A DNA stretch of 6,158 nt, from contig JAUSLA010000013.1 in the NCBI GenBank assembly GCA_030646565.1, positions 1 through 6,158 on the forward strand. The letters are read 5' to 3'. This stretch comes from a bacterium (lineage in GTDB: Bacteria; Patescibacteriota; Minisyncoccia; Minisyncoccales; RBG-13-42-11). Position 1 is the stretch's first letter. Every line of letters starts with the position of its first letter. Below are positions 1-4,646 of the stretch, piece after piece. The notes under the pieces were generated by a model. The model had not been told where the DNA came from. It saw only the letters and a list, made by a program, of their open reading frames with translations, and ran no database searches. Made by a program: the position numbers and the translations under genes.

Positions 1-203
1 TACACAATTCTTCCTCTTTTTTGATCGTAGGGGCTTAATTCTACCGTTACTTTGTCTCCGGTCAGTATTCTTATTCTGTTTAAGCGCATCTTACCGGCCA
101 AATGGCAAAGAATTTCTTCTCCGCCTTCAAGCTTCACCCTAAAAGTGGCGCTCGGCAGCGCCTCCAAAACAATCCCGTTTTTTCTTAAATCTCTATTTTG
201 CAT
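1..203 (-). CDS. infA: Translation initiation factor IF-1 (3' end beyond window)
   Basis: IF-1 is the small OB-fold protein that binds the ribosomal A site of the 30S subunit and assists IF-2 and IF-3 during initiation. 67 codons are visible plus two bases (TA) of the next, so probably only a few residues are missing; E. coli IF-1 has 72. The protein starts MQNRDLRKNGIVLEALPSAT and carries the family blocks VLEALPSATFRVKL, HLAGKMRLNRIRILTGDKV and VELSPYDQKRGRIV, in the usual order. The ATG at 201-203 fits the family N-terminus. The frame stays open upstream, but only through palindromic repeat sequence, so I do not extend it. No Shine-Dalgarno sequence precedes the ATG. The gene has its own proposed promoter, and two perfect hairpins lie in its leader. 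Identification is firm; whether the next codon is Tyr or a stop cannot be seen. Confidence 0.95.
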   Translation of the reverse strand, partial: MQNRDLRKNGIVLEALPSATFRVKLEGGEEILCHLAGKMRLNRIRILTGDKVTVELSPYDQKRGRIV

Positions 204-207
204 TAAT

Positions 208-262
208 GACCGAGTCCGCCATAGGCGGACGAAGGTGAAGAAGAGGACGTAGTCCTCTTCGC
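208..262. repeat. Two palindromic modules in the infA leader
   Basis: Two perfect hairpins stand side by side. At 214-230 the arms are GTCCGCC and GGCGGAC with a 3-base loop. At 240-260 the arms are GAAGAGGAC and GTCCTCTTC with loop GTA. Both belong to module types seen elsewhere in the window (GC-rich type and GAAGA type). They occupy most of the space between the proposed infA promoter and its start codon, and would form consecutive stem-loops in the mRNA leader. No T-run follows either stem on the minus strand, so they do not look like intrinsic terminators. Confidence 0.85.
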
Positions 263-277
263 CTAGAAACATATTTT

Positions 278-306
278 AGTTTATCAAAGTTATTTAATTC
301 AGTCAA
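278..306 (-). promoter_or_regulatory. Proposed sigma-70-type promoter of infA
   Basis: On the minus strand TTGACT (301-306) and TAAACT (278-283) are separated by exactly 17 bases. The -35 matches the consensus at 5 of 6 positions and the -10 at 4 of 6. The -35 shares one base with the TGA stop of the upstream gene. Transcription would start near 271 and give a leader of about 68 bases containing two hairpins. Prediction from sequence only. Confidence 0.5.
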
Positions 307-1837
307 GGTTAAGCTTTATCTTAATCTTTTGTTCGGCTTCCGGCGCCCTTTTAACCCAAAATGGCCAAAACTCAACTTTTACCTTCACAACTCCCGACTG
401 ATTTTCTAAAAAAGCTTTGGTTTCGCTTTGCGTTTTTCCCTGAAGAACTTTTTTCAAAAATAGGATATCTATATCTGAATAAATTTTAGCTGAAATTGCC
501 AAGGCAAGATTAATCTTACTTAAAGACGCATTATTCAAATCCGGGGTAAAATTTATTTTTAAGCTGTCCTCGTTTATCTTCTTGTCTTGGGCTATTTGCG
601 ACAGGATAAATTCTTTGGCAAATTTTACCAGATCATCTTTTTGAAAAACTAAAACAGATGATTTCACTCCTATCTTGTATTCAAACTTTTCCATTTCTGC
701 CCCTATTGATCCCGAAGTAAATTTTTCCCCCACTTCTGTCTGAATACCGCTTGCCAATGATTCCAAATTTATTCCTTCCGAACCTTCTTTTTTCTTTAAA
801 TCATTTTTTAAAGCGGCTTCTGCTTCTTCTTTCGCTTTTTTGGTCAAAATATCCTCGGCCTTTCTTAAATCTGCTTCTGTTATCTGAATGATCTCTTCTG
901 AAAAACCGCCCGACATTTGCTGGAATGACTTGCCATAAAACTTAGTGTATTTTTCCGTGCCGGCAAACCCCGGAATGGAAAAAGTTGTGGGCTCAATGTT
1001 GTATTCTAACCCCGGCTGGTCGGCTGCCACTTTAACATCAACTTCACCGGGAATTAATTTTCCCTTATCATACCAGGCGCCAGGTATAGTTACTCTGGAG
1101 GGAGTCTTGAATAATTTTCCGGAAGCTGACACAAACCGGGTATTAGCCAGCAAAACTTGAGCGGAAACGGAATTAGCGTTATAAACCCTAATAATACCTT
1201 CCGCTTTGTTTTCTTTTTTAATCTTTCCTGAAGCAAAAAATGTATCAGAAATAGTTTTCTTTTCCTCAATAATTTGCCCTGGAATAATTTTAGCTGAAAA
1301 ATCCGCTTTATCTTTATTTTTATCTACCGTTAATTTTGCGTCAAAATTAACAACTTCTCCTTTCGGCCAAATTTCTATTTTCGCCGCAGAAAGAGTCAGA
1401 TAGGAAGCGGCGAATGTCAGAAACAAAAAAGCAAAGCCCAACAGAAAAAACGAGGAGAGCTGCGTTCTCTTCTTCATTTGTCCGAGCGTAGCGAAGGGTG
1501 AAGAAGAATGAATATTCTTCGACTCATCCCGCACTCCTCGCTGACCGAGTCCCGCTTTGCGGGACGAAGGTAGAAAAGAAGATTTATCTTCTTTGATCGA
1601 CTCGGGCGCGGGACTCGTAAGCGAAGAGGATTTTTTTATCTTAAAACCGCTTAAAAATCCTCCCGACTTTTTAGTCGCATTTTCGGTATGATGCGAAATA
1701 TTTATCTGTTTTTCTGGCTTGAAGTTTGTTTTTTCCTCAAAAGACGCTGCTTTTAGTTCTGCTTTTTCAGGAATAGCCGATTTTCCAATGTCGCGCTTTT
1801 TTTGTGGAGGAAAAATATCAATTACTTTTTTTGGCAT
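299..1837 (-). CDS. Single-pass membrane protein with probable baseplate-J-like region
   Basis: A 512-residue protein of unproven function. Residues 1-127 are lysine- and serine-rich and presumably cytoplasmic. One hydrophobic segment lies at about 128-149 (SSFFLLGFAFLFLTFAASYL), followed by a long region that would be outside the membrane. Residues about 215-300 (VTIPGAWYDKG, then DVKVAADQPGLEYNIEPTTF and SIPGFAGTEKYTKFYG) resemble the baseplate J/gp47-like proteins often annotated in Parcubacteria; this rests on recognition, not a search. Residues about 318-350 are Lys/Glu/Ala-rich and probably helical. The start is taken as ATG 1835-1837 (MPKKVIDIFPPQKK). The frame continues to 1912, but that 25-residue extension is encoded by palindromic repeats. 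About 55 residues (72-127) just before the membrane segment are also repeat-derived. The gene has its own proposed promoter at 2003-2011 and precedes infA. A cell-envelope role is inference. Confidence 0.8.
   Translation of the reverse strand: MPKKVIDIFPPQKKRDIGKSAIPEKAELKAASFEEKTNFKPEKQINISHHTENATKKSGGFLSGFKIKKSSSLTSPAPESIKEDKSSFLPSSRKAGLGQRGVRDESKNIHSSSPFATLGQMKKRTQLSSFFLLGFAFLFLTFAASYLTLSAAKIEIWPKGEVVNFDAKLTVDKNKDKADFSAKIIPGQIIEEKKTISDTFFASGKIKKENKAEGIIRVYNANSVSAQVLLANTRFVSASGKLFKTPSRVTIPGAWYDKGKLIPGEVDVKVAADQPGLEYNIEPTTFSIPGFAGTEKYTKFYGKSFQQMSGGFSEEIIQITEADLRKAEDILTKKAKEEAEAALKNDLKKKEGSEGINLESLASGIQTEVGEKFTSGSIGAEMEKFEYKIGVKSSVLVFQKDDLVKFAKEFILSQIAQDKKINEDSLKINFTPDLNNASLSKINLALAISAKIYSDIDILFLKKVLQGKTQSETKAFLENQSGVVKVKVEFWPFWVKRAPEAEQKIKIKLNLD
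1452..1472. repeat. GAAGA-type core palindrome, degenerate copy in coding sequence
   Basis: These 21 bases match the perfect palindrome at 2272-2292 at 19 of 21 positions; both differences are in the left arm, which weakens the stem. Here it encodes KRTQLSS directly before the membrane segment of the baseplate-J-like protein. The alaS copy encodes KRTQFSS in the same reading phase. Confidence 0.75.
1480..1622. repeat. Palindromic repeat cluster inside the membrane protein gene
   Basis: A compound block read through in frame as about 48 codons. From left to right it holds a CCGAGCG-T-AGCGAAGGG module (about 1482-1498), a GAAGAAT/ATTCTTC stem (1503-1520), a perfect GTCCCGC/GCGGGAC stem with loop TTT (1549-1565) and a perfect 9-bp AAAGAAGAT/ATCTTCTTT stem (1575-1594), ending in GACTCGGGCGCGGGACTCG (1599-1617). 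The encoded segment (SPAPESIKED, SSRKAGLGQRG, SSSPFATLGQ) is low-complexity and unlike the rest of the protein. The first module recurs in opposite orientation inside alaS. Confidence 0.85.
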
Positions 1838-1842
1838 GTTGT

Positions 1843-1992
1843 CGAAGAAGATTCCTTCTTCTACCGAGCTCCGCAAGCGGAGCGAAGGTTTAAGAAGAGT
1901 CGAAGAACACATTCGTGTTCTTCTCCACCCATCGCCTGCGGCTCGGGTGGCCGAAGTCCTCTTCGCCCTCCACCTCAGCTAAAGCTTCGGTA
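1843..1992. repeat. Palindromic repeat cluster filling the leader of the membrane protein gene
   Basis: Five stems can be read: GAAGAAG/CTTCTTC (1844-1861), GCTCCGC/GCGGAGC (1868-1883), a perfect 9-bp GAAGAACAC/GTGTTCTTC (1902-1923), CCACCC/GGGTGG (1925-1950), and CGAAG/CTTCG (1952-1965). The cluster ends in a 25-bp element (1968-1992) that is identical at 4574-4598. Part of that element together with the following bases forms a 7-bp inverted repeat, TCAGCTA/TAGCTGA (1975-1997). With the promoter at 2003-2011, the whole cluster becomes an untranslated leader of about 160 bases, ending directly before the ATG. Confidence 0.85.
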
Positions 1993-2002
1993 GCTGAATA
2001 AA

Positions 2003-2011
2003 ATTATATCA
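2003..2011 (-). promoter_or_regulatory. Extended -10 promoter for the membrane protein gene
   Basis: On the minus strand the sequence TGATATAAT gives a perfect TATAAT with a TG one base upstream, which is the extended -10 form. The -35 position (TAGAGC at 17-bp spacing) is weak, as is common when the extended -10 is present. It lies one base beyond the TAA of the vestigial AlaRS C-terminus. Start of transcription would be near 1996. Confidence 0.5.
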
Positions 2012-2012
2012 C

Positions 2013-2048
2013 TTATTCCAAGGTTGCTCTAATTCTTCTGATTCCCAA
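2013..2048 (-). pseudogene. Second, diverged copy of the AlaRS C-terminal codons
   Basis: On the minus strand this stretch reads LGIRRIRATLE followed by TAA. The annotated AlaRS ends GAGVRRIRAILK followed by TAA. Seven of the last ten residues are identical, one more is a V/I change, and the stop aligns. The DNA agrees at only about 21 of 33 bases, with differences concentrated in synonymous positions, so it is not a recent copy. It is in the same frame as alaS, with the two stops exactly 126 bp apart, but is separated from it by stop codons and has no start. It may be the original end of alaS displaced by an inserted or recombined segment, or the remnant of a partial duplication. Confidence 0.5.
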
Positions 2049-2065
2049 GCGACAGTGAAGAGGTC

Positions 2066-2126
2066 AAAGAGCACTTTGCGCTCCTTTCTACCTTCGTCCC
2101 GCAAGCGGGACTTGGTGTAAGAAGAA
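2066..2126. repeat. Palindromic modules downstream of alaS
   Basis: The segment contains a GAGCAC/GCGCTC stem with one mismatch (2069-2083) and a perfect GTCCCGC/GCGGGAC stem with a 2-base gap (2096-2111), flanked by CTTCG and a GAAGAAG run. It lies between the alaS stop and the second copy of the AlaRS C-terminus. Confidence 0.75.
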
Positions 2127-2128
2127 GT

Positions 2129-2156
2129 CGGGTTATTTTTATTTTAAAATAGCCCG
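2129..2156. other. Hairpin spanning the alaS stop codon
   Basis: Arms at 2129-2139 and 2146-2156 pair at 10 of 11 positions around a 6-base loop. On the minus-strand RNA the odd pair is C against A. The stem straddles the TAA of alaS. No T-run follows on the minus strand, so a canonical terminator is unlikely; it could protect the 3' end or affect readthrough. Confidence 0.4.
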
Positions 2157-4016
2157 GATTCTTCGCACACCCGCTCCCGACGATTCCTCCTTGACAATCT
2201 TAAAACTTCCAAGCTCTGAAGTTTTTTTTGCGTGAGGGCCGGCGCATATCTCTTTCGAAAAATCGCCGGGCGAAGAGAACTGCGTTCTCTTCTTCCCCTC
2301 ATCCCGCTTCGCGGGACTCGTGATAGAATAGACCGTAACTCTTTCGGGATATTTCTCACGGAAAAATGCCAAAGCTCCTATTTTTAAAGCATCCCCATAT
2401 TTCATTTCTTCTTTTTTTACCTCCAAATCCTCTTTAATTTTTTGATTAACCAGAGCTTCCGTCTCTTTTAATTCCTTATCTGTCATTTTTTGAGAATGAA
2501 CGAAATCAAATCTCAATCTTTCAGCTGTAATATCGGAACCCATTTGTCTGACGTGTTCTCCCAGAACTTTTCTCAATGCCGAATGAAGCAAATGCGTGGC
2601 CGTGTGAAGTTTTACCGCCTTATAACTTGCTCTTATTCCTGCCCCGCCAAATTTTTTCTCAGCCCCGGCGCGAGAAATTTCCTGATGTTTTCCAAGTGAT
2701 TTATTAAATCCTTTTATTATTTCATCTCTCCAATTCGAAATTGAATATTCTATTTCCTTTGCCATTTTTTCTATTTCCTCAAGAGATAACTCTAAGGGAA
2801 AACCATATTTTTGAAAAATATCAAAAAGTTTTTCACCCAATCTTTCCGCATCTTCTATTGGAGTGGCTTGCGAGCTGGTTTTGTCCCACAATCCTTCGTC
2901 TATATACCAACTCATTAGTTTTTGCAATTCTTTTAATCCGGTTTCTAATGTTTTTTCAAATTTTTCTTCTTCGTTCCGTATAATCGTTAAAATATCTGCT
3001 TCTTTTAATTGGATTTCTGGATAAACATCTTTATAAATTTCTATCACTATTTTTGCTAACGGAATTAAAAAATTCTCAGGCAAATCCAATAACTTCCCGT
3101 ATCTTATCGCTCTTCTCAAAATTCTTCTTAAGACATAACCTCTTTCAACATTAGAAGGCAAAATTCCCTCTGCGCTTAAAAAAACCGCGCCCTTTATATG
3201 ATCCGCGATAATCCTTTTTGCTTTTTCGTCTCCCCCTTCGATTTTTTGGATAATCGGTAAAAACAAATCCGTTTCAAAAACGTTTGATTTATTTTGAACC
3301 GTCATTGCCAATCTTTCAAATCCCATTCCGGTATCAACGCCTTTTTGCGCCAAAGGCGCTAATTTTTTATCTCTATTCTGATAATATTCATTAAAAACTA
3401 GATTCCAAACCTCTATTCCATTTAAATAAATTTCCGTTGTCGGGCCACATGGCCCTTCTTCTCCTGTCGGTCCCCAGAAATTATCCGCCCTGCCGAATTT
3501 CTTTATTTTATCTTCCGGCACGCCCAGCTTCTTCCAAATTAAAATTGACTCTTCGTCGGGCGGCACCGCTTGCTCTGAGCCCGTCGAAGGGTCCCCTTCA
3601 AAAACCGTAAAAAAAGCTTTTTCCAAAGGGAATTTCAATTCTTTAAATAAAAATTCGTAAGCCAATTTTATCGCTTCTTCTTTAAAATATCCACCAGGCG
3701 AAGAAGATAAATCTTCTTCTTTACCCTTCGCTAACGCTCGGCTGAAAGAAAAACTTCCCAGCATCTCCAAAAAAGTAAGATGGCTTTCATCTCCAACTTC
3801 TTCAATATCAGAAGTTCTGAAACATTTCTGGCAGGAAACAACATTTTTGCCGTAAGGCGACGGCTCTCCCAAATAATAAGGCTTGAACTGCTGCATTCCG
3901 GCAGAAGTAAAAAGCACTGATTGGTCGGTTGGTATAAGCGAACTTGAGGGCACTATCTTGTGCCCCTTCTTTTCAAAAAATTTCAAAAATTCTTGGCGCA
4001 ATTTGACCGAGGACAT
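2139..4016 (-). CDS. alaS: Alanyl-tRNA synthetase, short form without the C-terminal domain
   Basis: Charges tRNA-Ala with alanine and hydrolyses mischarged Ser/Gly products. The 625 residues hold the class II catalytic core (start at LRQEFLKFFEKKGH; motif 2 region CFRTSDIEEVGDESHLTFLE near 66-85; motif 3 as DTGMGFERLA), the tRNA-recognition middle region, and the editing domain with zinc ligands H471, H475 (HTATHLLH) and C591, H595 (CAGPH). It ends at GAGVRRIRAILK just after the editing domain, so the C-Ala/DHHA1 region of typical AlaRS of about 870 residues is missing. Three in-frame palindromic inserts are visible: about residues 92-107, 142-155 and 566-583. The ATG is 2 bp after the ykuK stop, without a Shine-Dalgarno sequence, suggesting translational coupling. 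The inserts avoid all recognisable catalytic residues, so the enzyme is probably active. Confidence 0.96.
   Translation of the reverse strand: MSSVKLRQEFLKFFEKKGHKIVPSSSLIPTDQSVLFTSAGMQQFKPYYLGEPSPYGKNVVSCQKCFRTSDIEEVGDESHLTFLEMLGSFSFSRALAKGKEEDLSSSPGGYFKEEAIKLAYEFLFKELKFPLEKAFFTVFEGDPSTGSEQAVPPDEESILIWKKLGVPEDKIKKFGRADNFWGPTGEEGPCGPTTEIYLNGIEVWNLVFNEYYQNRDKKLAPLAQKGVDTGMGFERLAMTVQNKSNVFETDLFLPIIQKIEGGDEKAKRIIADHIKGAVFLSAEGILPSNVERGYVLRRILRRAIRYGKLLDLPENFLIPLAKIVIEIYKDVYPEIQLKEADILTIIRNEEEKFEKTLETGLKELQKLMSWYIDEGLWDKTSSQATPIEDAERLGEKLFDIFQKYGFPLELSLEEIEKMAKEIEYSISNWRDEIIKGFNKSLGKHQEISRAGAEKKFGGAGIRASYKAVKLHTATHLLHSALRKVLGEHVRQMGSDITAERLRFDFVHSQKMTDKELKETEALVNQKIKEDLEVKKEEMKYGDALKIGALAFFREKYPERVTVYSITSPAKRDEGKKRTQFSSPGDFSKEICAGPHAKKTSELGSFKIVKEESSGAGVRRIRAILK
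2268..2319. repeat. In-frame palindromic insert in the AlaRS editing domain
   Basis: Two perfect stems: GAAGAGAAC/GTTCTCTTC with loop TGC (2272-2292) and TCCCGC/GCGGGA with loop TTC (2302-2316). It encodes about 18 residues (roughly T566 to P583, SPAKRDEGKKRTQFSSP) between VYSI and GDFSKEICAGPH, two conserved segments that normally lie close together in AlaRS. Confidence 0.85.
3551..3591. repeat. In-frame inverted repeat in the AlaRS catalytic domain
   Basis: Arms CTTCGTCGGGC (3551-3561) and GCCCGTCGAAG (3579-3589) pair at 10 of 11 positions around a 17-base loop. The right part, CTGAGCCCGTCGAAGGG, resembles a short sequence widely dispersed in environmental bacterial genomes (from memory, not searched). 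It encodes DPSTGSEQ (142-149) and AVPPDEE after TVFEG, where AlaRS normally has only a short loop before the EES.IWKKLG segment. Confidence 0.65.
3698..3742. repeat. In-frame palindromic insert next to AlaRS motif 2
   Basis: A perfect 9-bp stem GAAGAAGAT/ATCTTCTTC (3700-3719) is joined to a CCGAGCGTTAGCGAAGGGT module (minus strand, 3723-3742). It encodes SRALAKGKEEDLSSSP (residues 92-107), splitting the usual GNFSFG-DYFKEEAI segment of AlaRS, seen here as GSFSF and GYFKEEAI. The same module lies in the opposite orientation in the membrane protein gene near 1482-1520. Confidence 0.85.
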
Positions 4017-4018
4017 GA

Positions 4019-4528
4019 TTACGAAAATCTGTCTGCCACATTAGAGGCGGCGAACGACTCGGGCTTTATTTTAGGTTCAAAGCCGTTTCCTTTAATCAAA
4101 CCCGTAACTTCCTTAACCATATCTCTAGTTGCCCCGTTTTCTCCAACATCAGCGTGAATGTATCGAAACTGCCAGTTGGAAGGGCGTGAAACGCTTTTGG
4201 TTTTTTCCTCAAAATTTTCTCTCAAATATAAAGCCAGCTGACAGGAAAGAAAAACTTCTTCCAAAATCCTCTGTTTCCAATTATAAAATTTTCTGTCTTT
4301 GTAGGCGATTTTTTTGAGAAAAAATCGCCCCCCTTCTCCCCTTCTTAAAACAACTACGGCTAATGGAAAGTGGGGTTCTTCCCCGGAAGAAGAATCGCAG
4401 CCGACAATAATATCATAAAACTTCTCCGGTTTTTCGGAGATATAGCTGAATAACTCTTCAATCACCTGCTCGATTTCCAAATTCCCTTTGGTCGGATTAA
4501 AAAAATAGCCTTCCAATATCTTATCCAT
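4019..4528 (-). CDS. YkuK/DUF458-family RNase H-fold protein
   Basis: A 169-residue protein matching the YkuK-like (DUF458) family, which is predicted to have an RNase H fold; its cellular role is not established. Family marks are the N-terminal FFNPTKG (9-15), the first-strand DIIVGCDSSS (39-48), YIHADVGENGATRDMVKEV (123-141) and the C-terminal KIKPESFAASNVADRFS. Acidic residues D45, E90/E91, D127 and D166 could form the metal-binding cluster expected of an RNase H fold; this assignment is inferred. The ATG at 4526-4528 starts MDKILEGYFFNPTKG, a natural N-terminus for the family. Only a weak AGGG lies upstream, too near the ATG to be a convincing ribosome binding site. It is the first gene after a good promoter and is followed 2 bp later by alaS, so the two are very likely co-transcribed. 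A link to tRNA or RNA processing is only suggested by this pairing. Confidence 0.85.
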   Translation of the reverse strand: MDKILEGYFFNPTKGNLEIEQVIEELFSYISEKPEKFYDIIVGCDSSSGEEPHFPLAVVVLRRGEGGRFFLKKIAYKDRKFYNWKQRILEEVFLSCQLALYLRENFEEKTKSVSRPSNWQFRYIHADVGENGATRDMVKEVTGLIKGNGFEPKIKPESFAASNVADRFS

Positions 4529-4536
4529 ATCCCTAC

Positions 4537-4605
4537 GAATTACGAATTAAGTCGAAGAGAACTTCGTTCTCTTCTCCACCTCAGCTAAAGCTTCGGTATA
4601 CGAAT
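4537..4605. repeat. Palindromic repeat in the ykuK-alaS leader
   Basis: A perfect 9-bp stem GAAGAGAAC/GTTCTCTTC with loop TTC (4554-4574) differs from the alaS copy at 2272-2292 by one base in 21. It abuts the 25-bp element at 4574-4598, identical to 1968-1992. On the minus strand, next to the ATG, there is also a short direct repeat (AATTCGTAATTCGTA, about 4536-4550). All of this would be transcribed as the leader of ykuK-alaS. Confidence 0.85.
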
Positions 4606-4617
4606 AAATTATTATTT

Positions 4618-4646
4618 AACATAACAAAAATTGTCGTTAAAGTCAA
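4618..4646 (-). promoter_or_regulatory. Proposed sigma-70-type promoter of ykuK-alaS
   Basis: On the minus strand TTGACT (4641-4646) and TATGTT (4618-4623) are separated by exactly 17 bases of AT-rich sequence. The -35 matches the consensus at 5 of 6 and the -10 at 4 of 6 positions. The -35 contains the TGA stop of tpiA. Start of transcription would be near 4610, giving a leader of about 80 bases with the palindromic element. Confidence 0.55.

Larger units (their letters stand above)
1838..2138. other. 301-bp gene-free interval between alaS and the membrane protein gene
   Basis: This is the only gene-free stretch of about 300 bases in the window. Reading in the direction of transcription (from 2138 downwards), it contains palindromic modules, a second diverged copy of the AlaRS C-terminal codons (2013-2048), an extended -10 promoter (2003-2011) and a large palindromic leader (1843-1992). 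I see no tRNA, structured ncRNA family or independent ORF in it. Confidence 0.8.

Noticed and set aside
240..260. Intrinsic terminator after the membrane protein gene
   Set aside because: The stem is perfect but has no T-run in either direction and lies downstream of the proposed infA start of transcription.
1838..1912. N-terminal extension of the membrane protein to an ATG at 1912 (25 extra residues)
   Set aside because: The extension is encoded entirely by palindromic repeat DNA that lies in the leader, and MPKKVIDIFPPQKK at 1837 looks like a natural start.
1480..1992. CRISPR array
   Set aside because: The palindromes differ in sequence, are irregularly spaced, and there are no unique spacers of constant length.
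1719..1993. Plus-strand open frames of 63 and 87 codons
   Set aside because: They run antisense to the membrane protein gene and through repeat DNA; no recognisable protein and no ribosome binding site.
2013..2066. Independent small gene downstream of alaS
   Set aside because: The open stretch after TGA 2064-2066 is only 16 codons and has no start codon; its end matches the AlaRS terminus, so a remnant is more likely.
3347..3359. Short palindrome GCGCC-AAA-GGCGC inside alaS
   Set aside because: The encoded LAPLAQKG has the normal length of the AlaRS segment before VDTGMG, and five-base arms can occur by chance.
4183..4193. Mini palindrome GCGT-GAA-ACGC in ykuK
   Set aside because: Four-base arms only and no match to the other modules; treated as chance, though the encoded KSVSRPSN loop could be slightly extended.
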